From NCBI GenBank assembly GCA_903862805.1, contig CAIOZP010000457.1, forward strand, positions 1 to 6,381: a stretch of DNA of 6,381 nt, read 5' to 3'. The translations under genes and the position numbers were made by a program. Under the pieces are notes generated by a model. It was not told the DNA's origin, searched no databases, and worked only from the letters and a program-made list of their open reading frames with translations. This stretch comes from an uncultured Fibrobacterota bacterium. GTDB taxonomy: Bacteria; Fibrobacterota; Chitinivibrionia; Chitinivibrionales; CAIOZP01. Below, piece after piece: positions 1 through 6,381 of this stretch (its first letter is position 1; each line of letters opens with the position of its first letter).

Positions 1-329
1 ATCCGAGGTGGTCTTTTCTTCGGCTTTCACAACTGAAATTGAAATCAAGCGTCTTCATCATGATGGAACTAAAATAAGCGCGGTAATATTCCGAGGCAAA
101 TATAAAAGTGAATTTCGGCAACCACTCCACACTCTCGCAAACCCTTCCGCCCCGAAGCGGAAGGGTAGAACGCTCTCGACAGAATTCCAGAACTCGGCCA
201 CATGGCAGACCGGCTACTTCAAGCAGGATAAGCAAGGGCGTTGCGGGGGTGGAAGCCCTGACACAAGCGCAGGAAAGCATCGCGTTCCGTAGCGACCATA
301 TCTGACTTAAAAAAGAATTTGATTTTCCC
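1..329. other. Stretch without a convincing gene
   Basis: This stretch lies downstream of pgk and I recognise no gene in it. One plus-strand frame is open from the left edge to about 292, but its translation has low-complexity basic composition, matches no family I know, and runs straight through a perfect hairpin at 141-166. On the minus strand an ATG pair at 56-61 opens a frame that stays open to the left edge (about 20 codons). It could be the start of a neighbouring gene, but it lacks a good Shine-Dalgarno sequence and is too short to judge. A weaker 5-bp stem (235-239 with 255-259) is also present. I saw no hallmark of tRNA, tmRNA, SRP RNA or RNase P RNA. Confidence 0.5.
141..166. repeat. 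Perfect 10-bp inverted repeat (hairpin)
   Basis: ACCCTTCCGC at 141-150 is exactly complementary to GCGGAAGGGT at 157-166, leaving a 6-base loop. Read on the minus strand the loop is TTCGGG, which resembles the stable UUCG class. Only three T residues follow on the minus strand and none on the plus strand, so it is not a standard intrinsic terminator. It may be a secondary transcript-end structure behind pgk, part of a small RNA, or a dispersed intergenic palindrome. The sequence alone does not decide between these. Confidence 0.7.
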
Positions 330-370
330 AAAACAAAATGCGGCGATCAGAAAAACTCCAATCGCCGCAT
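330..370 (-). terminator. Rho-independent terminator of pgk
   Basis: A perfect 10-bp stem is formed by ATGCGGCGAT (338-347) and ATCGCCGCAT (361-370) around a 13-base loop. Read on the minus strand it is followed by TTTTGTTTT, partly overlapping the stem foot. It begins about 28 bases past the pgk stop codon, in the right orientation to end the gap-pgk transcript. The plus-strand side has no T-tract, so it appears to work in one direction only. Confidence 0.88.
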
Positions 371-398
371 CATAAAATCTCAATAAAGCAAAAAGAAA

Positions 399-1631
399 TT
401 ACTTGTCAGTAAGAGCAACCACGCCAGGCAATTCTTTTCCTTCAAGGAACTCAAGAGAAGCGCCGCCGCCAGTTGATACGTGCGTGACCTTTTCTTCGAG
501 TCCGGCTTTGGCGATTGCCGATGCCGAGTCGCCGCCGCCGATGATCGTGACCGCGCCTGTCGCAGTTATTTCTGCGAGCATGTTGGCGATCGCGCTGGTT
601 CCTTTGGCGGTTTCCTCGATTTCGAAGATTCCCATCGGGCCGTTCCAGAGAACCGTTTTGGCGGTCTTGAGGATGCCCTTGAATTTCTCGATGGTGATTG
701 GGCCGATGTCGCAGCCTTCTTCGTCAACAGGAATTTCTGTGACCTTTACGATTTTTGTCGCGCCGATTGTGCGGGCGCCAAAGTCAACCGTGGGCGTTAC
801 AACGCAATCGTCTGGAAGAACGATCTTGTCGCCGGCTTTGGCGAGAAGTTCCTTTGCAAGTGGGACTTTGTCGTCTTCGCAAAGTGAAATTCCGATTTCG
901 TAGCCGCGAGCTTTGTGGAAAGTGAAGGCCATGCCACCGCCGATGATCAGCTTGTCAACCAGTGGAAGCAGCGCCGAGATAACGTCGATCTTGCCGGAGA
1001 TTTTTGCTCCGCCAATGATTGCGACGAAAGGCTTCTTCGGAGTCTTGACCGCGTCGCCGAGGAAGTCGAGCTCCTTCTTGAGCAGGTAGCCAGACGCGCG
1101 CTGGAGATTTACTCCGACCATCGAGCTATGCGCACGATGGGCTGTTCCGAAAGCATCGTTTACGAATACGTCGCCGAGCTTGGTCAGGCTTGCACGGAAT
1201 GCTTCAACATTGGCCGGATCAGCCTTTACTGAAGTGCCGTCTTTGTTCTTGATCTTTCCTTCTTCTTCGATATGGAAGCGAAGGTTTTCGAGGAGAACAA
1301 CTTCACCGGCTTTGAGTGACGCGCATGTCGCTTCGACAGCAGGGCCGACGCAATCGTCGAGAAATTTGATCGGACGGCCAAGGATCTTTTCGAGCGCCAC
1401 AGCAACTGGCTTGAGGCTGTATTTGGCGATCTTCTGACCATCGGGGCGACCGAGGTGGCTCATGAGCACTACCGATGCACCCTTGTCAAGCGCGTACTTG
1501 ATCGATGGAACAGCAGCGCGAATACGCTTGTCGTCTTCCACAACGCCATCTTTGAGCGGCACGTTGAAGTCAACGCGCATCAGAACTCTTTTTCCGGAGA
1601 GTTGCAGATCTTCTATGAAAAGTTTTGCCAT
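399..1631 (-). CDS. pgk: Phosphoglycerate kinase
   Basis: This cytoplasmic glycolytic enzyme transfers the acyl phosphate of 1,3-bisphosphoglycerate to ADP, giving ATP and 3-phosphoglycerate. The 410-residue protein is complete. N-terminal, substrate-binding domain motifs are MRVDFNVPL (18-26), SHLGRP (58-63), LLENLRF (113-119) and NDAFGTAHRAHSS (158-170). C-terminal, nucleotide-binding domain motifs are GGAKISGK (207-214), GGGMAFTF (231-238), WNGPMGIFE (329-337), GGGDSASA (365-372) and STGGGASLEFLEGKELPGV (386-404). A charged insert at about 121-140, after LRF, accounts for a length slightly above the common ~390-395 residues. The ATG start is supported by AGGAG six bases upstream (1638-1642). 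It follows gap on the same strand, separated by a terminator and a long structured leader, and ends at its own terminator (330-370). No damage or missing catalytic motif is seen. Confidence 0.98.
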   Translation of the reverse strand: MAKLFIEDLQLSGKRVLMRVDFNVPLKDGVVEDDKRIRAAVPSIKYALDKGASVVLMSHLGRPDGQKIAKYSLKPVAVALEKILGRPIKFLDDCVGPAVEATCASLKAGEVVLLENLRFHIEEEGKIKNKDGTSVKADPANVEAFRASLTKLGDVFVNDAFGTAHRAHSSMVGVNLQRASGYLLKKELDFLGDAVKTPKKPFVAIIGGAKISGKIDVISALLPLVDKLIIGGGMAFTFHKARGYEIGISLCEDDKVPLAKELLAKAGDKIVLPDDCVVTPTVDFGARTIGATKIVKVTEIPVDEEGCDIGPITIEKFKGILKTAKTVLWNGPMGIFEIEETAKGTSAIANMLAEITATGAVTIIGGGDSASAIAKAGLEEKVTHVSTGGGASLEFLEGKELPGVVALTDK

Positions 1632-1806
1632 TTTTTGCTCCTGATTTTTTTAAGAATTAAGAAAGAAGAATTTGGAAGGGCTCCCGCCCTTAGACCTGGT
1701 AAGGAAGATGGGAGACCTGATCACCCCCAAGTTCCATTTCCTCGCCAGCTCGGGAACTCCTCAAGGGGGCTCAAACCCCCAGCGGATCTCTCTTCTTTAT
1801 GATTTC
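1632..1806 (-). promoter_or_regulatory. Structured leader upstream of pgk
   Basis: This region lies between the gap terminator and pgk and is rich in complementary segments, given here in transcript orientation. GGGGG (1780-1776) can pair with CCCCC (1769-1765), the inner U-G pair leaving a UUGA loop. AGUUCC (1758-1753) can pair with GGAACU (1735-1730). A second GGGGG (1728-1724) could compete for the same C-run. Nearer the gene, AAGGGC-GGGA-GCCCUU (1691-1676) makes a 6-bp stem with a GNRA-type loop. A CUCCC segment (1714-1710) is complementary to that loop region and, over four bases, to the pgk Shine-Dalgarno. AGACCTG occurs twice on the plus strand (1692-1698, 1713-1719). I found no convincing -35/-10 pair. 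It matches no riboswitch class I recognise, and its regulatory role is inferred. Confidence 0.45.
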
Positions 1807-1841
1807 AAAAAAGGCGGGCTTCGATTTACGAGCCCGCCTTT
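1807..1841 (-). terminator. Rho-independent terminator after gap
   Basis: AAAGGCGGGCT (1810-1820) pairs with AGCCCGCCTTT (1831-1841), giving an 11-bp GC-rich stem. With one bulged T the stem can extend inward by TCG/CGA to an ATTTA loop. On the minus strand the stem runs directly into six T residues (positions 1812-1807). It lies 23 bases past the gap stop codon and is oriented to terminate gap transcription. Because pgk lies just beyond on the same strand, it either isolates gap or acts as a partial, intercistronic terminator. Confidence 0.92.
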
Positions 1842-1864
1842 AATTCAGACTCAATCTACAAGTA

Positions 1865-2896
<1,032 letters not shown>

Positions 2897-2919
2897 TTAG
2901 ATCGACGTTACAGTCCCGT

Positions 2920-2948
2920 AAAATATGTGTGCCGAAGCATCGAGTCAA
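2920..2948 (-). promoter_or_regulatory. Sigma-70-type promoter of gap
   Basis: Read on the minus strand, TTGACT (2948-2943) and TATTTT (2925-2920) are separated by exactly 17 bases. Each hexamer has five of six bases matching the consensus. Transcription would start near 2913, giving a leader of about 46 bases that ends in the GGAGG ribosome site. The quality of the match fits a highly expressed glycolytic gene. The start point is predicted, not observed. Confidence 0.8.
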
Positions 2949-3082
2949 GCAGGCTTTGTGCCCATAAAAGCAAATTACCCTTGGATTTGCCAAACCGTCA
3001 AAAAAAGCTGATTGAACATTTATTTTCGGGTGCCCTTTCATATTTTAGCCCGTTGTTTTTCAGATCCGGAAGCTTACGAAAT

Positions 3083-3880
3083 ATGAGAATTCTATTCATC
3101 GGTGATATTTTTGCATCTGTGGGAAAACGCATTCTTGCCGAACACCTGCAAAAGATCCTTGCCGAATTTTCCATTGATTGCTGCATCGCCAACGGCGAAA
3201 ACATTGCCGGTGGTCGCGGGATCACGGCGAACCTCGCAAAAAAACTGCGACGCTTCGGTGTCGATATAATCACCGGAGGCAATCACAGCTTTGCCGAACC
3301 GGCAGTCTATTCTGACGAACAGGTTAGCAAATTTCTTTTGCGGCCGCTCAACATGATTGGCGATTATCGCGGGAACGGAACACTCGTTCACACACTCGCC
3401 GACGGGCGGAAAATCGCGGTTGTCAATCTGATGGGCATAACATTCATGGATGACGAAAAGGTAGCGTCGCCCTTTGCCATTGGAGCGGAAGCGATTGATC
3501 GCGCACTTGACGAAACGAAAATCGTGCTGGTTGATTTTCATGCCGAAGCGACGAGCGAGAAGGTTTGCTTCGCGCATCTTGTGGATGGCCGCGCATCAGC
3601 CGTGCTCGGAACGCACACGCATGTCCAGACCGCCGACGAACGCATCCTGCCGAATGGTACGGCTTTCATCACTGATGCCGGAATGACCGGGCCGGAGAGC
3701 TCGGCGATCGGTATGCGGCACGAGCCGATCATCCGCAAATTTCTGACCGGCGAGCAGGTTCGGTTCGAGCCGTCCGACAAAGGGCCGATGTTCAACGGTG
3801 TCGTGGTCGAGATCGACGACGAGAGCGGCCGCGCGAAAACAATCGCAAGAATTTACAGGCGTTATCCTTACCTGACATGA
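3083..3880 (+). CDS. YmdB-family metallophosphoesterase
   Basis: This is a 265-residue calcineurin-like phosphoesterase of the YmdB/DR1281 family (TIGR00282 type). Characterised members are dinuclear-metal phosphodiesterases acting on cyclic nucleotides; B. subtilis YmdB influences RNA turnover and multicellular behaviour. Likely metal ligands lie in order in FIGDIF (Asp8), NGEN (Glu39, Asn40), GGNH (Asn67, His68), DFHAEATSEK (His153) and GTHTHVQTAD (His178, His180). TDAGMTGP follows at 197-204. The family's usual GNH-x-WD reads GNHSFA here. The frame is open upstream to 2927, but the family begins at MRILFIGD and the extra 52 codons run through the gap promoter region, so I place the start at 3083. 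A weak GGAAG (3068-3072) precedes it. It is divergent from gap, and its stop lies 7 bases before xseA, suggesting co-transcription. The true substrate is unknown. Confidence 0.93.
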   Translation: MRILFIGDIFASVGKRILAEHLQKILAEFSIDCCIANGENIAGGRGITANLAKKLRRFGVDIITGGNHSFAEPAVYSDEQVSKFLLRPLNMIGDYRGNGTLVHTLADGRKIAVVNLMGITFMDDEKVASPFAIGAEAIDRALDETKIVLVDFHAEATSEKVCFAHLVDGRASAVLGTHTHVQTADERILPNGTAFITDAGMTGPESSAIGMRHEPIIRKFLTGEQVRFEPSDKGPMFNGVVVEIDDESGRAKTIARIYRRYPYLT

Positions 3881-3887
3881 GGCGCAA

Positions 3888-5105
3888 GTGATCGACAATC
3901 TTCTGCCGCCGCAGGGCTGCGAGAGTCCGTATTCGGTGAGCGAGATAAACGGCGCGATTGCAAACCGCATCGAGAGCGGCAACTGCAACGTGTGGGTCGA
4001 AGGCGAAGTTGCGGGTTTCAAACAGGCATCGTCGGGTCACTGCTATTTCAGACTGATCGATGACGAAAGCCAGATCCAGTGCGTGATCTGGGCATCGACT
4101 GCAGCGCGCCAGAAAATCATTCCCGAAGATGGAATGCAGGTTGCGCTGATCGCAACGATCCGTACTTACCTGCGGGGCGGCAACTACCAGCTCGACACTC
4201 AGCGTGTGATGGACACCGGCGCAGGAGCCATGGCCGCCGCGCTTGACAAGCTGCGAAAGAAGCTCGAAAAGGAAGGCCTGTTCGACATTTCGCGAAAGGA
4301 AAATCTTCCGGATGATGTGAAGCGGCTCGGCGTGGTGACCTCGGCAAGCGGTGCTGCAATCCGCGACATTATCCGCGTGACATATTCGCGCGACAGAGGC
4401 GTCGATGTGATTCTTCGCGACGTTCCGGTTCAGGGCGACGCCGCTCCGGCCGCGATTGCTCTGGCGATTGCCGAGATGAACCTTGCCGAGGCAGCCGACG
4501 TACTTATCGTGGGACGCGGCGGCGGATCGGCAGATGATCTGTGGGCCTTCAACGACGAGCGCGTGGTTCGAGCGATTGCGGCCAGCAGAATTCCGGTGAT
4601 CTCGGCGGTGGGTCACGAGATCGACGTGACGCTTTCCGATTTCGCCGCCGATGTTCGTGCCGCGACACCGTCAGCCGCAGCTGAAATCGCTGTCGCTGAT
4701 GTGTCGGAAATCCTGCGTCGCAGTGACTCAATCAAAGCAAGATTCGCCGCAGCGTTCAAACGGACGATGAATGATTTCCGCGATCGCTTGACAGATGCGA
4801 TCAGCGATCCGGCAATGCGCAGACCGGCGCAGATGATTCTCGAAGCACGAATGCGGCTTGACGAATCGGAGTTGGCGTTGGAATCAGGAATGAACCGGAA
4901 TATTGAACGATGCCGTGAGCGCATTGCAATAGATGCGGCGCGCCTTTCGGCATTGAGTCCGCTTTCCGTTTTGTCACGGGGCTACGCCGCAGTTTATGTG
5001 GACGAGAAAATCATTTCTTCATCAAAAAAACTGCGGATGAATGACAAGGCAACAATTCGCTTTGCCGACGGATCGGTTTCCGCAACGATTGACAGGTGCG
5101 AATAA
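3888..5105 (+). CDS. xseA: Exodeoxyribonuclease VII large subunit
   Basis: This is the catalytic subunit of exonuclease VII, which degrades single-stranded DNA from either end to oligonucleotides in complex with several XseB small subunits. Residues about 14-110 form the N-terminal OB-fold (YSVSEIN, VWVEGEVAGFKQASSGHCYF). The catalytic domain starts near 130, with GVVTSASGAAIRDI (148-161), GRGGGSADDLWAFND (209-223) and VGHEIDVTLSDFAADVRAATPSAAAE (about 241-266). A helical, coiled-coil-prone segment (270-355) leads to the C-terminal SRGYAAVY (363-370). At 405 residues it is shorter than the ~456 of E. coli, the deficit lying in the helical part. The start is GTG, chosen because GAGG (3879-3882), overlapping the ymdB stop codon, sits five bases upstream and no better start exists. 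No xseB follows; truB begins at its stop codon. Confidence 0.97.
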   Translation: MIDNLLPPQGCESPYSVSEINGAIANRIESGNCNVWVEGEVAGFKQASSGHCYFRLIDDESQIQCVIWASTAARQKIIPEDGMQVALIATIRTYLRGGNYQLDTQRVMDTGAGAMAAALDKLRKKLEKEGLFDISRKENLPDDVKRLGVVTSASGAAIRDIIRVTYSRDRGVDVILRDVPVQGDAAPAAIALAIAEMNLAEAADVLIVGRGGGSADDLWAFNDERVVRAIAASRIPVISAVGHEIDVTLSDFAADVRAATPSAAAEIAVADVSEILRRSDSIKARFAAAFKRTMNDFRDRLTDAISDPAMRRPAQMILEARMRLDESELALESGMNRNIERCRERIAIDAARLSALSPLSVLSRGYAAVYVDEKIISSSKKLRMNDKATIRFADGSVSATIDRCE

Positions 5106-5980
5106 TGAGCAAGGGATTTCTGCCGGTGATCAAACCGGTTGGGCCAACCAGTTTCGACATCGTTGCCAAAGCCCGTCGCGCACTTTCCGAAAAACGTATG
5201 GGACATTGCGGAACGCTCGACCCGGACGCTCGCGGACTTCTCGTTCTTGCGGCCGGTTTCTGCACGAGGCTGATCGAGTTCCTTCCGCTGGAACCGAAGG
5301 TCTATCGCTTCATCATGCGACTCGGTTCGGAAACCGATACCGGCGATGCTGTTGGAACCGTTACATCAACGACAGAAATCATTCCGACCGAAAATCAGAT
5401 CCGCGAAATCCTGCCGCTGTTCACCGGAAAAATCATGCAGAGGCCGCCGGCATTTTCAGCGATCAAAATAGATGGACAGCGCGCTTACGATCTGGCGCGC
5501 GCCGGAAAAGAAGTGTCGATCGCCGAGCGCGAAACAACGATCCACGGGCTTTCTCTTTTTTCGTTCGACATTGACAAACGCGAAGCTTTTCTTGAGGCAT
5601 CGGTAAGTTCGGGCACATACATTCGTTCACTTGCTGTTGACATGGCGCGAGCCCTCGGTTCACTTGCACACGCAACCGACATCGACCGCATCAGTACCGG
5701 AATGTTTTCGGCAAAGACCGCGCTGCCGTTTGATCAGCTTCAATCGGAAGGTTTGGCAAATTTGCTTTCCGCAGAAACGGTTATAAGAAGCTCCGGCCTG
5801 CAATGTGTTGATGTTGACGATTCCACCGCACAGAAAATCCGCTACGGTCAACGCTTCGAGTCTGATAGTGGATCAGAGAAAATTTTCGCATTTGACAAGG
5901 ATGGCAAATTCCTCGCGGTCGCGCAGAAATGCGGAGAGTGTGTTTATCATGCCGGAAAAGTTTTCGGGGTGGAACAGTAA
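5105..5980 (+). CDS. truB: tRNA pseudouridine(55) synthase
   Basis: TruB isomerises U55 in the T-loop of most tRNAs to pseudouridine and has a tRNA-folding chaperone role in E. coli. The 291-residue protein shows VIKPVGPTSFDIV (8-20) and then MGHCGTLDPDARGLL (32-46) with catalytic Asp39; Cys35 replaces the common Thr. It also has the conserved Tyr67 in KVYRF, RLGSETDTGDAVG (72-84), RPPAFSAIKIDGQRAYDLARAG (113-134) and SGTYIRSLAVDMARALG (169-185) with the active-site Arg174. The tail (about 225-291) is a short divergent C-terminal domain. ATG at 5105 shares its first base with the xseA TAA stop (TAATG), and AGG (5094-5096) lies upstream, implying translational coupling. A GTG at 5096 in frame would add three residues and is less likely. 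Its stop is 6 bases from that of the convergent next gene, with no terminator between. Confidence 0.97.
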   Translation: MSKGFLPVIKPVGPTSFDIVAKARRALSEKRMGHCGTLDPDARGLLVLAAGFCTRLIEFLPLEPKVYRFIMRLGSETDTGDAVGTVTSTTEIIPTENQIREILPLFTGKIMQRPPAFSAIKIDGQRAYDLARAGKEVSIAERETTIHGLSLFSFDIDKREAFLEASVSSGTYIRSLAVDMARALGSLAHATDIDRISTGMFSAKTALPFDQLQSEGLANLLSAETVIRSSGLQCVDVDDSTAQKIRYGQRFESDSGSEKIFAFDKDGKFLAVAQKCGECVYHAGKVFGVEQ

Positions 5981-5986
5981 AGGAAC

Positions 5987-6381
5987 TTAGCCGCGATATT
6001 CTTCATCCTGCTCGATTGACGAAAGGACCCAGTCAAAGTTGCCCGATGAAATCACGGAGCCACAGTACTCGCACTTACCGCTCATTCCGATCTTTACGTC
6101 GGCACCGCAGTTCTGGCAGCGGGTCAATCCGGCGGCCGCATTTTTTGTGCGGATGAAGGTCCAGTATTCGGTGAATTTGCGAGGCCTGTCGGAACTGCCG
6201 GAAACAACCTTGCCGGAGGCATCTATGTTGCAGTCGGTCATTGTAGCAAACATACGAACGGTAAAAGCATCATAAAAGCGGTCGTTTGAAAGTTTCACAA
6301 ACTCGACATTCCGTAATTCTACTTTGTCAATTTGGTTTCGGAGACCGGCTGCTTTATATGATTCGATCCAGAACAGAAACG
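5987..6381 (-). CDS. Tim44-like domain protein with zinc ribbon, C-terminal part
   Basis: Only the last 130 codons are inside the window; the frame stays open to the right edge, so the start lies outside. The visible part begins with FLFWIESYKAAGL and LRNVEFVKLSNDRFYDAFTVRM, followed by RPRKFTEYWTFIR, the pattern of the C-terminal end of a Tim44-like (mitochondrial import-related) domain as found in bacterial proteins. A four-cysteine zinc ribbon follows, CQNCG (visible residues 88-92) and CEYCG (103-107), and then a short acidic tail. Bacterial relatives often carry N-terminal membrane segments, which cannot be checked here. Their function is not established; calls such as 'transport protein' rest on the distant Tim44 link. 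A GTG at 6296-6298 in frame is internal, not the start, because domain sequence continues upstream of it. It converges on truB with 6 bases between stop codons. Confidence 0.8.
   Translation of the reverse strand, partial: FLFWIESYKAAGLRNQIDKVELRNVEFVKLSNDRFYDAFTVRMFATMTDCNIDASGKVVSGSSDRPRKFTEYWTFIRTKNAAAGLTRCQNCGADVKIGMSGKCEYCGSVISSGNFDWVLSSIEQDEEYRG

Noticed and set aside
2..292. Plus-strand frame open from the left edge, possibly the end of an upstream gene
   Set aside because: There is no recognisable domain, it passes through a perfect palindrome, and its composition is unlike the neighbouring proteins. It cannot be excluded without sequence to the left.
219..299. Small minus-strand open frame (26 codons from the ATG at 299-297)
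   Set aside because: There is no ribosome site, no family resemblance, and it is short enough to occur by chance.
3012..3046. Promoter for the ymdB-xseA-truB set from TTGAAC (3012-3017) and TATTTT (3041-3046)
   Set aside because: The spacing is 23 bases, far from 17, and no alternative pair in 2949-3082 is convincing. The promoter is probably in this interval but I cannot place it.
2927..3082. N-terminal extension of the YmdB-like gene to an ATG at 2927
   Set aside because: The extra 52 codons match no family sequence, begin inside the gap promoter region, and the conserved protein starts at MRILFIGD (3083).
3792..4616. 274-codon minus-strand open frame opposite ymdB and xseA
   Set aside because: It is antisense to strongly conserved XseA sequence, its translation is rich in His, Arg and Cys with no recognisable motif, and it is explained as a shadow of the real gene.
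5096..5104. GTG start for truB nine bases upstream of the ATG
   Set aside because: The start at ATG 5105 gives the usual family N-terminus and a good spacing from AGG at 5094-5096, which overlaps the GTG itself.
5981..5986. Bidirectional terminator between truB and the Tim44-like gene
   Set aside because: There are only six bases between stop codons and no stem with T-tract is visible nearby on either strand.

Overview
This is a stretch of bacterial chromosome carrying housekeeping genes. It holds five complete protein genes and the 3' part of a sixth. Four of the complete genes are confidently recognised enzymes and the fifth is a clear family member. I see no insertion sequence, prophage, CRISPR array, tRNA or rRNA. 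Base composition is moderate (roughly half G+C), and strong Shine-Dalgarno sequences precede pgk and gap. The protein sequences do not fix the lineage. The Pgk form with a longer insert after the LRF motif (410 residues) and the E. coli-like GAPDH would fit a Gram-negative-type lineage such as the PVC group, but this is only an impression.

Layout: positions 1-398 contain no convincing gene. They hold one strong isolated hairpin (141-166) and the rho-independent terminator of pgk (330-370, minus strand). Two glycolytic genes then lie on the minus strand, transcribed right to left: gap (1865-2866), then pgk (399-1631). A near-consensus sigma-70 promoter precedes gap (2920-2948). Between the two genes is a strong terminator (1807-1841), followed by about 175 bases of structured pgk leader in which I find no clear promoter. 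On the plus strand, a divergently oriented and tightly packed set runs ymdB-like phosphoesterase (3083-3880), xseA (3888-5105) and truB (5105-5980). Gaps in this set are 7 bases and then a 1-base stop/start overlap, which indicates one operon with translational coupling. Converging on truB from the right is the C-terminal part of a Tim44-like, zinc-ribbon protein (5987-6381, minus strand), cut by the window edge.

How the genes work together: GAPDH and Pgk catalyse consecutive steps of lower glycolysis, from glyceraldehyde-3-phosphate via 1,3-bisphosphoglycerate to 3-phosphoglycerate, so their adjacency makes metabolic sense. The plus-strand set joins a cyclic-nucleotide/RNA-linked phosphodiesterase family member, the large subunit of exonuclease VII and the tRNA U55 pseudouridine synthase. 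This is a nucleic-acid-maintenance grouping without a single pathway.

The least ordinary part of the window is the gap-pgk intergenic region. A terminator there is followed by a leader that can fold in mutually exclusive ways, which suggests, but does not prove, post-transcriptional control of pgk. I did not find strong evidence for an undescribed multi-gene system.
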